A DNA stretch of 64,000 nucleotides, taken from Streptomyces sp. CC228A. Lineage in GTDB: Bacteria; Actinomycetota; Actinomycetes; Streptomycetales; Streptomycetaceae. Within the stretch, counting starts at the first letter, position 1, and every line of letters begins with the position of its first letter. The notes under the pieces are model-generated. The model was given only the letters and a program-made list of their open reading frames with translations. It did not search any database and was not told the DNA's origin. Below, piece after piece: positions 1 to 10,321 of this stretch. The position numbers were made by a program, and so were the translations under genes. The DNA is taken from the NCBI RefSeq assembly GCF_021390935.1, contig NZ_JAJPUI010000005.1:186001-250000 (forward strand), written 5' to 3'.

Positions 1-2
1 TA

Positions 3-653
3 GAGCTGGACCCAGAGGTGGGTCCTATCCGATTGCGTGCCGCCGGCCTGCGTGAGATCCGACGTGAGCACTGGCTCAACCACCCGAGTGCGGATCGCGC
101 AGCCGCTGTCGTCGTTGCGATGCGTCAGCGCCTGGACCAGGCTGCAGAATCTGGCCATGTTAGCGGTCTAACAATCATCGATCCTGGGGCGTCAGTTCAC
201 TACTACCGCGGCCGCTGGCGACCACCCTCGGACGGCGACTCCGGCGACTTCGTTGCTCGCCGGCCCCAGGCCTACGGTGCAGACCTGTGGTGTCTTGTAC
301 GGATCGAGCGTGGCGTGCCTCGAGCACTTGTGGATCTGCCGGTTGAGACCTCTGATGCGACGGCGTACGACGAAGCGTGGCGCTTCCAGGCAGCCATCGA
401 TGCCGTGATCGGAAACCCGCAGGTGATGCACGTCCGGTCCGCTGCAGGGGCGCCCGGGAGCCGATTGCTGGACCTGTTCGGGCCTGTGCCCGGCTGGGCT
501 CAGCGCTACCTCGAGCTCGTGGGAACCCCCGTCTCACGGGCGAGAGGCGCATTGATGTCGTATCGCGTACCGATCTCGGTGATCGGCGAGATGTCGGCGT
601 TCGTCACTGACATGCTGTGGATGCACGTCAGAGAAGAGGGAGGGGTGGCGTGA
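3..653 (+). CDS. 3' end of an unrecognised gene upstream of the helicase
   Basis: The reading frame is open back to the first bases of the window, so this is the C-terminal part (about 216 residues) of a longer protein; the GTG at 18 is probably internal. No catalytic motif is visible. The fragment is rich in Arg, Trp and acidic residues, with no membrane segment or signal peptide. Its stop overlaps the start of the helicase gene by 4 bases (GTGA at 650-653), so the two are translationally coupled and probably act together. In Druantia-type loci the large helicase is preceded by partner genes of unknown function, so this may be such a partner. That role is inferred from position only. Confidence 0.7.
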   Translation, partial: ELDPEVGPIRLRAAGLREIRREHWLNHPSADRAAAVVVAMRQRLDQAAESGHVSGLTIIDPGASVHYYRGRWRPPSDGDSGDFVARRPQAYGADLWCLVRIERGVPRALVDLPVETSDATAYDEAWRFQAAIDAVIGNPQVMHVRSAAGAPGSRLLDLFGPVPGWAQRYLELVGTPVSRARGALMSYRVPISVIGEMSAFVTDMLWMHVREEGGVA

Positions 654-3600
654 CAGTGGAAGCGCCAACGATCGCGGAGACGGTCACCAAGATTCAGGCG
701 GCCCTTCGGGACTACATCGAGGCGACCTATCACGTGGGGCATCCCACCGTGATCGATCAGCGTCGTGTGCTGCTCGAACAAGAGGGCGTGCTGTTCCGAG
801 CGCCCTTCATTGAGAGCACCCCCCGCTATCAGACGAACCGAAGTTTTGGTGATCTCGAACTCGCTGCACCTGTCCAAGCGCTCTTCGGCAGCTTGACAAC
901 ACACGTTGGTGACCTGAAGCCACTGCTGTACGACCCGCCCTATACCCACCAGGCCGAGGCACTTGAGTGGACGACTCGTGACGGCCTTAGCCTTGCGGTC
1001 ACCACTGGTACCGGCTCAGGAAAGACCGAGTCGTTCCTCCTGCCGATGCTGGCGAAGCTCGCAGCAGAGGCGGCGAGCAGGCCCGACTCCTTCGCCGCTC
1101 CGGCTGTGCGGTCCTTGATCCTCTATCCGATGAACGCGCTGGTGAATGACCAGTTGGGTCGTCTTCGGCTCCTGCTCGGCGATCCGCGCGTCACGGCCCA
1201 GTTCAGCGCGTGGGCCGATCGCCCAGCACGCTTCGCCCGTTACACCAGCCGAACCCTGTACCCGGGCGTACGGAAGGTTGAGAAGGACCAGGAACGGCTT
1301 CGCTCGATCGAGGACTTCTACGTTCACCTCATCAACCGGGCAGACGACCCTTCGTCGCAGGGGCACGGCGAGGCGGCAGCTCTCATCGACAAGCTGCGAT
1401 CACGTGGCAAGTGGCCGGCCAAGCCAAATCTGAAGGCCTGGTACGGCGAAAGTGGCTCCCGCTGGAAGAACAGGGATGGCGAGTTCGTCCGTGCCGTGCT
1501 TCAGCCCAACGACCCCGAACTCCTGACGCGCCACGAGGTGCTCGACGCACCTCCGGATGTCTTGATCACGAACTACTCGATGCTTGAGTACATGTTGATG
1601 CGCCCGCTTGAGCGGCCGGTGTTCGATGCGACGCGGGCCTGGCTGGCGAACAACCCAGACGAGAAGTTCCTCCTGGTCATCGATGAGGCCCATCTCTACC
1701 GCGGCGCAGCCGGCGCCGAGGTTGCTCTCCTGCTGCGCCGGCTCCGCGCAAGGCTTGGCATCGCGCCCGAGCGCCTGCAGGTGATCTGTACGAGTGCGAG
1801 CTTCGCGAGCCCTGAGTACGCGCGTCAGTTCGCTGCGCAGTTGAGCGGCAAATCCGAGTCCGACTTCAGGACGGTCGAAGGTCGTCTCGCACTCCGAGAG
1901 CTCGCTGGGCCGGGGAGCCTCCAGGACGCTCAAAGTCTCGCTGCCGTACCGATGCACAACTTCTACGAGGGTGAGGAAGACGAGGCCCGCGTCGCCGCCG
2001 TTCAGGGGCTTCTGGACTATCGAAAAGTCGCCGTGACAGAGAGCGCCACGGTCGGTGAACTGCTGCACGATGCTCTCAGCGGATTCGGCCCGATGAATCT
2101 GCTCGTCAACGAGACGATGCAGCGGGCACAACCGGTAAGTGAGTTGGGCGCGCTCATTTTCCCGACTGTTGAGACGGAGCTTGCCGATAGGGCTGTATCT
2201 TCCCTGGTAGCGCTGGGTAGTGCGGCGCGACGATCGGCGGATGACGCGGGCCTGCTGCCATGTCGCGTGCATGCGTTCTTTCGTGGGCTGCCTGGCCTGT
2301 GGGCGTGTATCGACCCCGATTGTCCGGAGGTTGACCGGGAAGTGCACCCGGAGCCGGGGCCGGTTGGCAAGCTTTACGCCCAGCCGAGGGCAACCTGCGG
2401 CTGTGGTGCCCGGGTCTTCGAACTGTACACCTGCAGGCACTGCGGCTCCGCCTATGCACGGACCTATACCGACGACGTAATCGAGCCGTCGTACCTATGG
2501 CACGAGCCGGGGGGATCGTTCGAGTCCGCATCGGGTTCCATCCCCGAACTCGAGGCACTCGATCTACTACTTGAGGACCCCTCCGATGGCGAAGTCGAGC
2601 CCGCCGACATCGATCTCGTTACCGGCCGGCTCAATCCAGAAGAACTCGGTGCCCGCGTCCGCAGCGTCTTCATTCCTCGGCTTCGAAGGGGAGAGGTCGT
2701 CAAGGGTGACGACGATGGCGGTGACGGTGAGGCGGAGGCGAACGGAGAGTTCAAGCCCTGCGGTGTCTGCGGGCAACTCGCTGGGCCCGGCCGTTCCTCG
2801 GTGCAGGATCACCAGACGAAGGGAGACCAGCCGTTCCAAGCCTTGGTGACACGTCAGCTCGAGGTCCAACCGCCAGGTGCCCAGCCGTACACCGACTTTG
2901 CGCCGCTGCGCGGTCGCAAGGTGCTCGCGTTCTCCGACTCCCGGCAGGTTGCTGCGCGGCTTGCACCCAATCTTCAGAGCTACTCGATGCGCGATGCCAT
3001 TCGGCCCCTGATCTTGCGCGGGTGGCAGGAGCTGGCGAATCAACCGTTCCTGGCGCCGTCGCTCAGCTTGGAGCGTCTGTACGTGGCCGTCATGGTCGGA
3101 GCGCGAGTCTTGTCGGTGCGGCTGCGTCCGGAACTACGCCCCATGGAGACGCTCCATGTCTTGGACACGGTCGCGAAGGCAATCGACAACGGTGCGCTCT
3201 CAGGCAATCCTGCTGGGTTGGTGCCACTGCTCACCACCGCCAATCCGCCGCAGTCGCTGTTGAGGGCGATGTACGCGACGCTAACGGACAAGTACTACGG
3301 GCTGTCGTCCCTGGGCCTGGCATCCCTCCGTGAGCGGGCGGACCTCACCGATACATTGTTGACGGAACTGCCGGACATCGACGGGGTCGCAAACAGCGCC
3401 GAGGCCAAGCTCGCGCTCGTCCGGTTGTGGCTAGCGCAGTGGAGCAGCCCAACCCGCGGCATCTGGTTCCCCTCGATGACCGATGGTGAATGGGGGAGGA
3501 CGAAGGGCGGCGTCAAACCGCACAGGGGTAAGTTCCAATCGATCGAGCGTTGGCTCGATTCGAAGGCGGCGAGGAAGAAGTTCGCGGACGACTGGCTGCA

Positions 3601-6217
3601 GACGTTGCTGAAAACGTTCTGCGAACCAGTGGCCGGCAAGTTTCGGTTGTTGGCCCAGAACGTTGCCCTGGAACTTGGTGGAATGTGGGGATATTGCGAG
3701 CGCTGCCGCTTCACGCAGCGGCCCTTTCCCGGCACGATCCGGTGCGTCAATTGCGGTTACGATCGGGTTCGCACGCTAAATCCCGACACTGATCCCGTCT
3801 TCCAAGCCCGGAAGGGCTATTACCGCGCCAGTGCGTCCCGGGCGTTGAGTGAACCGCCTGAGCCTCCATTGAGCATCATCGCCGCCGAGCACACGGCACA
3901 ACTCAATGCCGCCCAGTCCGACGCCGTATTCTCCAAGGCGGAAGAACACGAGTTGCTGTTCCAGGACGTCGACCTCGGCTTGACCCGCCAAGGCGAGCAG
4001 GCACGCGCCGCCATCGACGTTCTGTCCTGCACGACCACGATGGAAGTCGGCATCGACATCGGCAGCCTAACCGGCGTCGCGCTGCGCAACATGCCCCCAT
4101 CGCGTGCCAACTACCAGCAGCGCGCAGGGCGGGCGGGGCGTAGAGGCAACGCTGTCGCCACCGTATTGGCCTTCGGAAGCGCCGACACACATGACGACCA
4201 CTACTTCCGTCAGCCAGCGCTCATGATCCGCGGTGAAGTCGACGACCCGGTACTGACGATGAACAATGACGAAATCGCGCGTCGCCATGTCATCGCTTAC
4301 CTGCTACAGCGCTATCACCAAGATCGGCTGCCAGCAATCGAGCCCGACGAGCAGCCGCAGCTCTTCGAAGTCCTCGGCACTGTGGAGGCATTCGTAGGGA
4401 CAGCATCCCCCCTGAATCGGACCGACTTGGAAGAGTGGCTGAGGTCCGAGGAGCACGCGCTGCGTGAGGAGATTGCGTCGTGGCTTCCCTATGAACTGAG
4501 TGAGGCGGACCGCGAGGCCGTTCTGAGCGGTGTCGTCACGAGCACACTCCGTGAGATCGACAAAGCCCTTGACCTGGACCTCGACGGGAGTCTGCCGGCT
4601 GCTTCCGAGGGAGACGCCTCACCGGAGCCCGATGAGGTGGAGGCAGAGGGCCCCGCCGAAGACGGCGCCGAGGAGCCGAGCGCCCGGCGGAGCCAGACGA
4701 ACCTGCTTGATCGACTGCTGTACAAGGGGGTGCTGCCGCGCTACGCGTTCCCGACCGATGTCGTGGCCTTCCACGTCTTCGATCTCGATCGGTCAACACC
4801 GTTCAAGGCCGAGTTCCACTATGCGCCCAGCCAGGGGCTCCCGGTGGCCCTCAGCCAGTACGCACCTGGCAAAGTGGTGTGGGTTGATAACAAGGAGTGG
4901 ACCTCCGGTGCCATCTACGCACCGGTCCAAGAGGAACGCTTTCAGGCCTGGCGGGACAAGCTGCTGTACTTCGAGTGCCAGGTGTGCCATTACGCCAAGC
5001 ATTTCCCTCACGACCCGGCAGAGCGTGGGAAAGAGCGTGACTGTCCAGCCTGCGGCGCCGAGGGCAAGTTCGGCAAGGCTAAGAACTGGATGCGACCGCC
5101 AGGCTTTGCGCACCCGGCCGATAAGGCACCGGGCACAAGCCCAGACGACGCGCCGGCCCGCAGTTACGCCACACGCGCCAAACTCATGGCGCCCGGGCCG
5201 ACCGAGGAGACTGCCTGGCAGCGTGTCACCGATCGCTTGGCTCAGACGTACCGCCGCGAAACCCTGCTCGTCACCAACACCGGCCCACGCAACGAGGGAT
5301 ACACCTACTGCACGCGCTGCGGGCTTATCGAGCCGACTGCGACTGCGACTGGGGTGGTCGTCGGTACGCACAAGAAGCCTTACCCCGACGACAAGGCCCC
5401 CGACTGTCCCGGCACAGCCTCAACACGGGGCCTGGTGCTGGGAACTGACTTTATTTCGGATGTGCTTCTGGTTCGCTTGAAGGTGGCCTCGCCAATCACG
5501 TTGAGGCCAGCTCTGCTGTCGACACACGTTGCGCTCCGTACGGTCGCTGAGGCGCTGACGATCGCCGCGACCCAAAAGCTCGATATCGAGGCGACGGAAC
5601 TACAGGCAGAGTACCGTCCTGCACTGACTCCCCTCGGTAAAGAAGGCCTTGAGGCCGAGATCTATGTGTACGACACGCTCGCAGGTGGTGCTGGCTTCGC
5701 TCGACGGGTCAACGACTACGGAATGGAAATCCTTGAACGGACGCTGGAGCGACTCGAAGAATGCCCGGCGAACTGCGACGAGTCCTGCTACCGCTGTCTA
5801 CGCAGCTTCCGTAACCGATTCGAGCACAACCTCCTTGACCGGCACGTCGGTGCCAGTCTGCTGCGCTACCTGATCCACGGAACCCCGCCGAGTCTGGACG
5901 AGGAGCGACTCGAACGATCGGCCGACAAGCTCTACGAGGACCTCAACAGCCGAGCGCTCGACCAAGTTTCCTTCGCCCGAGGGGCCAAGATCGACGTTGA
6001 GGGAGTTGGAACGATCACCGCGCCAATCCTGGCAAGGCATGGTGACCAGCAGTGGATCCTGGGCGTGCACGGCCCGCTAAGTCCTGATCTGGCGCCAACT
6101 GACGGTCTGCGTGCGGCCAAGCAGTCCGGCAACGTGCTGGTCCGTCTGATCGACGACATGGTGATCTCTCGCAATCTGCCGTTCGCCAGCCAGCAGGTAC
6201 TGCAGGCGCTGAGCTGA
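650..6217 (+). CDS. Large DEAH-box helicase with C-terminal DUF1998 (DruE/MrfA-like)
   Basis: An 1855-residue superfamily 2 helicase, probably a DNA-processing component of an anti-phage system. Walker A TGTGSGKTE lies near residue 120, the DEAH box (VIDEAHLYRG) near 343 and the helicase motif VI region (QQRAGRAGRRG) near 1155. Cysteine pairs suggest several zinc ribbons (about residues 590, 1020 and 1445). The C-terminal DUF1998-type cluster C-x3-C-x3-C-x2-C lies near 1704. Large helicases with DUF1998 include DruE of Druantia (about 1800-2100 residues) and the shorter repair helicase MrfA; the length here fits DruE better. Start: GTG 650 follows GGGAGGG and overlaps the previous stop (GTGA). 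An acidic low-complexity linker lies near residues 1320-1350. Helicase identity is firm; the Druantia assignment is an inference. Confidence 0.88.
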   Translation: MTVEAPTIAETVTKIQAALRDYIEATYHVGHPTVIDQRRVLLEQEGVLFRAPFIESTPRYQTNRSFGDLELAAPVQALFGSLTTHVGDLKPLLYDPPYTHQAEALEWTTRDGLSLAVTTGTGSGKTESFLLPMLAKLAAEAASRPDSFAAPAVRSLILYPMNALVNDQLGRLRLLLGDPRVTAQFSAWADRPARFARYTSRTLYPGVRKVEKDQERLRSIEDFYVHLINRADDPSSQGHGEAAALIDKLRSRGKWPAKPNLKAWYGESGSRWKNRDGEFVRAVLQPNDPELLTRHEVLDAPPDVLITNYSMLEYMLMRPLERPVFDATRAWLANNPDEKFLLVIDEAHLYRGAAGAEVALLLRRLRARLGIAPERLQVICTSASFASPEYARQFAAQLSGKSESDFRTVEGRLALRELAGPGSLQDAQSLAAVPMHNFYEGEEDEARVAAVQGLLDYRKVAVTESATVGELLHDALSGFGPMNLLVNETMQRAQPVSELGALIFPTVETELADRAVSSLVALGSAARRSADDAGLLPCRVHAFFRGLPGLWACIDPDCPEVDREVHPEPGPVGKLYAQPRATCGCGARVFELYTCRHCGSAYARTYTDDVIEPSYLWHEPGGSFESASGSIPELEALDLLLEDPSDGEVEPADIDLVTGRLNPEELGARVRSVFIPRLRRGEVVKGDDDGGDGEAEANGEFKPCGVCGQLAGPGRSSVQDHQTKGDQPFQALVTRQLEVQPPGAQPYTDFAPLRGRKVLAFSDSRQVAARLAPNLQSYSMRDAIRPLILRGWQELANQPFLAPSLSLERLYVAVMVGARVLSVRLRPELRPMETLHVLDTVAKAIDNGALSGNPAGLVPLLTTANPPQSLLRAMYATLTDKYYGLSSLGLASLRERADLTDTLLTELPDIDGVANSAEAKLALVRLWLAQWSSPTRGIWFPSMTDGEWGRTKGGVKPHRGKFQSIERWLDSKAARKKFADDWLQTLLKTFCEPVAGKFRLLAQNVALELGGMWGYCERCRFTQRPFPGTIRCVNCGYDRVRTLNPDTDPVFQARKGYYRASASRALSEPPEPPLSIIAAEHTAQLNAAQSDAVFSKAEEHELLFQDVDLGLTRQGEQARAAIDVLSCTTTMEVGIDIGSLTGVALRNMPPSRANYQQRAGRAGRRGNAVATVLAFGSADTHDDHYFRQPALMIRGEVDDPVLTMNNDEIARRHVIAYLLQRYHQDRLPAIEPDEQPQLFEVLGTVEAFVGTASPLNRTDLEEWLRSEEHALREEIASWLPYELSEADREAVLSGVVTSTLREIDKALDLDLDGSLPAASEGDASPEPDEVEAEGPAEDGAEEPSARRSQTNLLDRLLYKGVLPRYAFPTDVVAFHVFDLDRSTPFKAEFHYAPSQGLPVALSQYAPGKVVWVDNKEWTSGAIYAPVQEERFQAWRDKLLYFECQVCHYAKHFPHDPAERGKERDCPACGAEGKFGKAKNWMRPPGFAHPADKAPGTSPDDAPARSYATRAKLMAPGPTEETAWQRVTDRLAQTYRRETLLVTNTGPRNEGYTYCTRCGLIEPTATATGVVVGTHKKPYPDDKAPDCPGTASTRGLVLGTDFISDVLLVRLKVASPITLRPALLSTHVALRTVAEALTIAATQKLDIEATELQAEYRPALTPLGKEGLEAEIYVYDTLAGGAGFARRVNDYGMEILERTLERLEECPANCDESCYRCLRSFRNRFEHNLLDRHVGASLLRYLIHGTPPSLDEERLERSADKLYEDLNSRALDQVSFARGAKIDVEGVGTITAPILARHGDQQWILGVHGPLSPDLAPTDGLRAAKQSGNVLVRLIDDMVISRNLPFASQQVLQALS

Positions 6218-6361
6218 TCTGGACCGCCGCCAGCGCCAAGGCGTTGGTGGCGGTCCTGTCGTCGCTATCCGCAACCGTCGTTCGTGTGACGTAGCCCACG
6301 AACGGAAAAATAGACCTTAGGGTGACTTTGACCGCTGGCAGCGATACCAGGAGGGGGATGT

Positions 6362-6928
6362 ATGCCGGCAGATGACCTCGAAGAGGCCATGGGTGAGGAT
6401 GACCTCGCAGAGGGGCAAGTGCCGATCACGGCACTACAGGAACATTTCAGCGTGTCGTTTACGCGAATGATCGCATACGCCGCCGGATGCTCGATAAAAC
6501 CTCATGAGACCGACTATGAGGGCGTTGATATTACGATCGTTTCCTCAACGGAGTACCGCGGTTACTACGGCCCGCAGTTCGAGCTCCAACTCAAGTGCAC
6601 CTACCAAGAAAGTCTACTCAAAGATGACAGCATGACCTGGCGCATGAAGGCAAAGCCGTTTCGGAAATTGACACGCGGGAAACGGTACATCCCCGCCTAT
6701 CTCGGTGTACTCCTTATCCCACGCGAACCAGAGCCATGGCTACGAACCGACGAATGGGGCTTGTTCACACGAAGCCGCATGTTCTGGGAGTCTGCCGATA
6801 ACCTGAGATATGACGGCCCGATCAAGGAGTACCACACAGTACATTTGCCACGTCGAAACCTGTTCACGGGCGAGCAGCTTTTGGGCATAATGAAGACGAT
6901 CGGCGATGCAGAGGAGGGTTCGCGGTGA
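6362..6928 (+). CDS. DUF4365-like protein
   Basis: A 188-residue protein with the look of DUF4365: an N-terminal helix (ITALQEHFSVSFTRMIAYAAG), then GVDITI and FELQLKCT strands that recall a PD-(D/E)XK-like core (D near residue 56, Q-x-K near 79-81). DUF4365 proteins recur in defence islands and are suspected nucleases or nuclease-derived. The catalytic pattern here is only partly recognisable and activity is inferred. Start ATG 6362 is preceded by GGAGGGGG. The stop overlaps the next GTG start (GTGA at 6925), so it is coupled to the 397-residue protein. Codon use is less GC-biased than in the conjugation genes, which suggests separate acquisition. Confidence 0.7.
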   Translation: MPADDLEEAMGEDDLAEGQVPITALQEHFSVSFTRMIAYAAGCSIKPHETDYEGVDITIVSSTEYRGYYGPQFELQLKCTYQESLLKDDSMTWRMKAKPFRKLTRGKRYIPAYLGVLLIPREPEPWLRTDEWGLFTRSRMFWESADNLRYDGPIKEYHTVHLPRRNLFTGEQLLGIMKTIGDAEEGSR

Positions 6929-8118
6929 ACCGATCCATACTCGACAGTTACCGCGATATTGCATCTGCGTTGACCCCTCTCGCTGTCTCCCAGTTCCTGG
7001 CTTCTCATGACTGGGAACTGGAACATCAACAGCCAGATGTTCGTCAGGTCTGGCGCTATGGCTCGGGTCACTTGTCCACTGCGCCACGTGTCATGATCCC
7101 GCTTGCTACGGACTTCGCAGATTTCATGCCACGCTTCGTGGATGCGCTCGAGTCACTCGGGCACATTCATGACTGGGATGCAGGTCAGCTACTGGAACAC
7201 GTCATTGCTACACGCGCGGACCTCTTTTTCGTTCGTCTCGACCAAGGCATGATTGACGGAACAATCCCCTTCCAGCAAGCCGAAAGGACGCTGCAAGCTA
7301 TCTACAAGATGATGAGGGCAGCAGCAACCACAACCGCTGACCCCCATCACTCGCATAAGGGACGCAGGCCAGCGGCAGTTGGCGAATTCCTGGATGAAGA
7401 CGTACGGCTCGGGCACACGAAGCGTGGCAGTTTTGTGTTCACTGTCGTAACACGCCTGGGAGACCCTAGCCCTCAGGCTATCGACAGCCTCGAGCGGCCA
7501 ACTATTGCCTTCCCCCGGCGGGTCATGGAAACCCTAGCCAGAGGACTTGAGACCACAAAGCGCCTGACGCAATCCTGGGACCAGGAGGCCCTCGAATTTC
7601 CGAGCAGTCTAGGGCTAAGTGCAGGGCTAGTCGAATCACTCGAAGATATGTCGCAGCCCGAACACCTTCGTTCGCTGGACTTGTCTTTCCAATGGGCAGC
7701 AGCTGAACGTAAGCCGGACGTGGGACTAGCAACCATTGTGCTGGACCGCGATGTGATTGATGAGCTCCCACGAGTCCGGGAGCGGCTCGTACGAAGGGAA
7801 GAGCCCACACGACGGGAGACATTGGTCGGACTCGTCAAATCACTCACGCGGGATGATGCGGCATCCAGCAACGACGAATCAGCAATCATCACCGTCGCGG
7901 CGGAGGTAAGTGGCAAAACTCTGCGAGTCCAGGTTCCGCTAGCTGGAGAGAATCACGGCTGGGCAATAATGGCTTATAGGCGGCAACTGCCCTTTACGGT
8001 GACCGGAGACCTCTCATACGAACGTCGCGCATGGCGTCTGACGGGCGATATCGAAGTCGATTCGAGCTTCCTGCAGCATCTCTCAGGATCGTCAAAACCC
8101 GACTTGGGCGAGGCATGA
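6925..8118 (+). CDS. Unrecognised 397-residue protein, last gene of the helicase operon
   Basis: No family recognised. It is soluble, with no signal peptide or membrane segment. The N-terminal 120 residues look helical and rich in Trp and His. The middle (about 125-150) holds a His/Arg-rich stretch (TTADPHHSHKGRRP). The C-terminal 100 residues alternate hydrophobic positions as in a beta domain. It starts at GTG 6925 within a GTGA overlap with the DUF4365 gene and ends just before a strong bidirectional terminator, so it closes the operon. Third-position GC is lower than in the neighbouring conjugation genes, which fits horizontal acquisition. A defence role is inferred only from position behind a DruE-like helicase. 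Confidence 0.75.
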   Translation: MNRSILDSYRDIASALTPLAVSQFLASHDWELEHQQPDVRQVWRYGSGHLSTAPRVMIPLATDFADFMPRFVDALESLGHIHDWDAGQLLEHVIATRADLFFVRLDQGMIDGTIPFQQAERTLQAIYKMMRAAATTTADPHHSHKGRRPAAVGEFLDEDVRLGHTKRGSFVFTVVTRLGDPSPQAIDSLERPTIAFPRRVMETLARGLETTKRLTQSWDQEALEFPSSLGLSAGLVESLEDMSQPEHLRSLDLSFQWAAAERKPDVGLATIVLDRDVIDELPRVRERLVRREEPTRRETLVGLVKSLTRDDAASSNDESAIITVAAEVSGKTLRVQVPLAGENHGWAIMAYRRQLPFTVTGDLSYERRAWRLTGDIEVDSSFLQHLSGSSKPDLGEA

Positions 8119-8152
8119 AGCAAGAGCACTCCAAGCACCAGCGTCCGTCCGC

Positions 8153-8197
8153 CCGCGGGCTGTGCCACCCCGGAACCCGGGGTGGCACAGCCCGCGG
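8153..8197. terminator. Bidirectional terminator between convergent operons
   Basis: A perfect 19-bp inverted repeat (8153-8171 with 8179-8197); two further G-C pairs close the loop to about 3 bases. It sits between the rightward helicase operon and the leftward DUF4338/GHKL pair, with no T-tract on either side, as is usual for actinobacterial terminators. Confidence 0.8.
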
Positions 8198-8344
8198 ACA
8201 CAAGCGATCGCATGACGACTCCTGTGCTCAAGCATCCGCGCTTGAGTACGAGACGGGGCACCCCGTCGGTAGTCATCGCGCCGGAAGGCCTCCCAGGCAG
8301 CGCGGTGGCCGGCGCCGACGTTTGGAGTAGGTGGTAACGGTCTC

Positions 8345-10321
8345 TTAATTGGAGATAGGGAACATTTCCTCGCCGGGCGCCGGCATTCCCTCTCCTACAG
8401 GCAGCGGTACGCGGGCGCCGTGCTCCACTGGACGGACCAATCGATGCGAGCGCATGGACTCAAGAACATGCTCCTGTGTGGCCCGCCGTCGGCACCAGCG
8501 CTCAAGCCACCACTCGGAGACCTTGGCGTCCGCTTCGGTCAGTTCGGGATTCAGCAGGTACCTCGGCTCCTGGTCGACGCCGAGCGAGTAGTCCCGCAGG
8601 TTCTCGACCAGAGGAACCCCGTAGAGGATGCGCTCGCGTCCGTGCTTGAGAAGCTCGTTGGCGGGCCAGCCAAGCGCTGCCAGCCCCACTCGGACCTTAC
8701 GTAGTCGGGGGCTGACACCCTCGCCGAAGAGACTGTTGACCCGGACGAGCGAGCCGCGCAACGTCGAGACTCGAACTAGGGCGTCGACGGTCTCATCGGA
8801 GAAGTGAGAGGTCCCGAAGGACCGTGACCGTCCAAGCTCGTGAAAACCCATACGGATGTCGCTCTCACCGCCCATGACGTCAGCAGGCCAAAACAGTCGG
8901 TTGTACTGACTTGAACCGGTGCCGTAGAGCGACGTGGTTCCGACGAAGGAGAGCCGGGGCTCACGCAGGATCGGGCGGCCGGCCATTGCCGACGCGATCT
9001 CGCTCGGGCGTGCATACTTCTCGCGGTAAGCGGACAGAACCTGGGGCGAGACGGCAAGTGCCCCTACTAGCTTCCCCGCCGCCAGCGCGCTGTAGGGCGC
9101 CACGGCGCCGCAGACGGTGAGGTCGGCGATGACAGTACCGACCCTCTCTCCACGTGCGCGACGCACCACTCGGCGCATCTGCGAACGGGCCTTCGGATCC
9201 GAGAACGCCTTGGTCAGGCCTTCGATCGTGGGCGGGGAGAGATAGCCTCCAAGCAGGCTGGCGATCTCTAGGGCTTCTGCGAGCGCTGACGAACGCTTGC
9301 TCCGAAATAGGTCAGTTTCGGCGCGCTCCACCCACGCTTCGCGGTCGATGTTGCGGACCGCACGGATCGTGCTTGCCTGGTGGTGCCTCTGACGGTGCCG
9401 ATCGGCATCGGCCCGCAACCGAGCGATGACCTCAGGCGTGGGCGCTGCCAGGTCGGTCGGTTGGAGAATCCCGTCACGAAGGAGATCGTCAACGTAGATC
9501 TCGCTCTGCTGGCCCTCGATCCGCTGAGCCAGCCAGCCAGCAATATCAGCAGTGGGCTCAGCTTGCACCTGCTCGAGGAATTGATCCGTCTCCCAGCCCA
9601 TCCAGTGGTCACGCTCGGCAATCTGGACGACGGGGCTGGAGATGGCCGCCAACCCGATCACCGCGTGGAACTCGGTGGCTGCGTCCCGGACCAAGATCGG
9701 CATCGAACGGCCAGGCACGGTCGCGTAGGCGTTGGACCATGTGTGGCGGAAGTAACGCCAGATGTCGTGAAGTTTGAATCCGGTCAGTTCACAAGTCGAT
9801 GAGTCGACGATCTGAACGTAGGGCTTAATGACATCCGCAGACGCGCCGGCGCGCTGAAACGCGTCAGCCAGTTCGCGGCCGTCACGCATCAGGTTGAAGA
9901 CGGAGACCAATCGGTCGCCGTGCTGGTGCGTGCGCTCCATTCCCTCGACGAACCGTCGAACGCTGCTCTTTCTGAGCTGTTCGTCACGGCGGAGGTGCTC
10001 CTGACGCCGGATCCGGGCCTTCTCCACCTTGCGGTCGCCGTGGACCGAAGGGGGAGTAAAGACGGCCTTAGACCTGTCCACTCGAACCGTCCAGCCTTGA
10101 TCCACAAGATCGATGGCGACGTGAGCAGCCGCCGCGAGCAGAGGCTGGTCGTACAAGTTGTTGATCTTGGCTGCCTTCATCCACCGCTCGTGGTCGCCTA
10201 CGGCTTCCGCCCCCATCGGCGTGCTCGCAAGCTGGGTGCAGAGTCGGGCGAACCCTTGCTGTTCCCGGCGGGAGGCATCGGCCGGAAGGCTGAGAGGAAC
10301 GAGCTTGGCCTCTTCTTTCAT
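8345..10321 (-). CDS. DUF4338-like (DruA-like) protein
   Basis: A 658-residue protein. Its middle (about residues 200-250) holds a segment like the DUF4338 core, with AERDHWMGW after a hydrophobic strand. The C-terminal third has FGEGVSPRLRK then RERILYGVPLVENLRDY, which I recall from Druantia DruA/DUF4338 proteins. This is by memory of the family, so moderate confidence. Function of the family in defence is not settled. Start: ATG 10321 overlaps the GHKL stop (ATGA at 10318-10321), preferred to the upstream GTG 10357. It converges on the helicase operon across a shared terminator. If correct, DruA-like and DruE-like proteins lie in one locus but on opposite strands. Confidence 0.6.
   Translation of the reverse strand: MKEEAKLVPLSLPADASRREQQGFARLCTQLASTPMGAEAVGDHERWMKAAKINNLYDQPLLAAAAHVAIDLVDQGWTVRVDRSKAVFTPPSVHGDRKVEKARIRRQEHLRRDEQLRKSSVRRFVEGMERTHQHGDRLVSVFNLMRDGRELADAFQRAGASADVIKPYVQIVDSSTCELTGFKLHDIWRYFRHTWSNAYATVPGRSMPILVRDAATEFHAVIGLAAISSPVVQIAERDHWMGWETDQFLEQVQAEPTADIAGWLAQRIEGQQSEIYVDDLLRDGILQPTDLAAPTPEVIARLRADADRHRQRHHQASTIRAVRNIDREAWVERAETDLFRSKRSSALAEALEIASLLGGYLSPPTIEGLTKAFSDPKARSQMRRVVRRARGERVGTVIADLTVCGAVAPYSALAAGKLVGALAVSPQVLSAYREKYARPSEIASAMAGRPILREPRLSFVGTTSLYGTGSSQYNRLFWPADVMGGESDIRMGFHELGRSRSFGTSHFSDETVDALVRVSTLRGSLVRVNSLFGEGVSPRLRKVRVGLAALGWPANELLKHGRERILYGVPLVENLRDYSLGVDQEPRYLLNPELTEADAKVSEWWLERWCRRRATQEHVLESMRSHRLVRPVEHGARVPLPVGEGMPAPGEEMFPISN

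Noticed and set aside
650..6217. DISARM assignment for the helicase
   Set aside because: In DISARM the helicase (DrmA) and DUF1998 (DrmB) are separate proteins with a PLD protein and a methylase. Here they are fused in one chain and those partners are missing.
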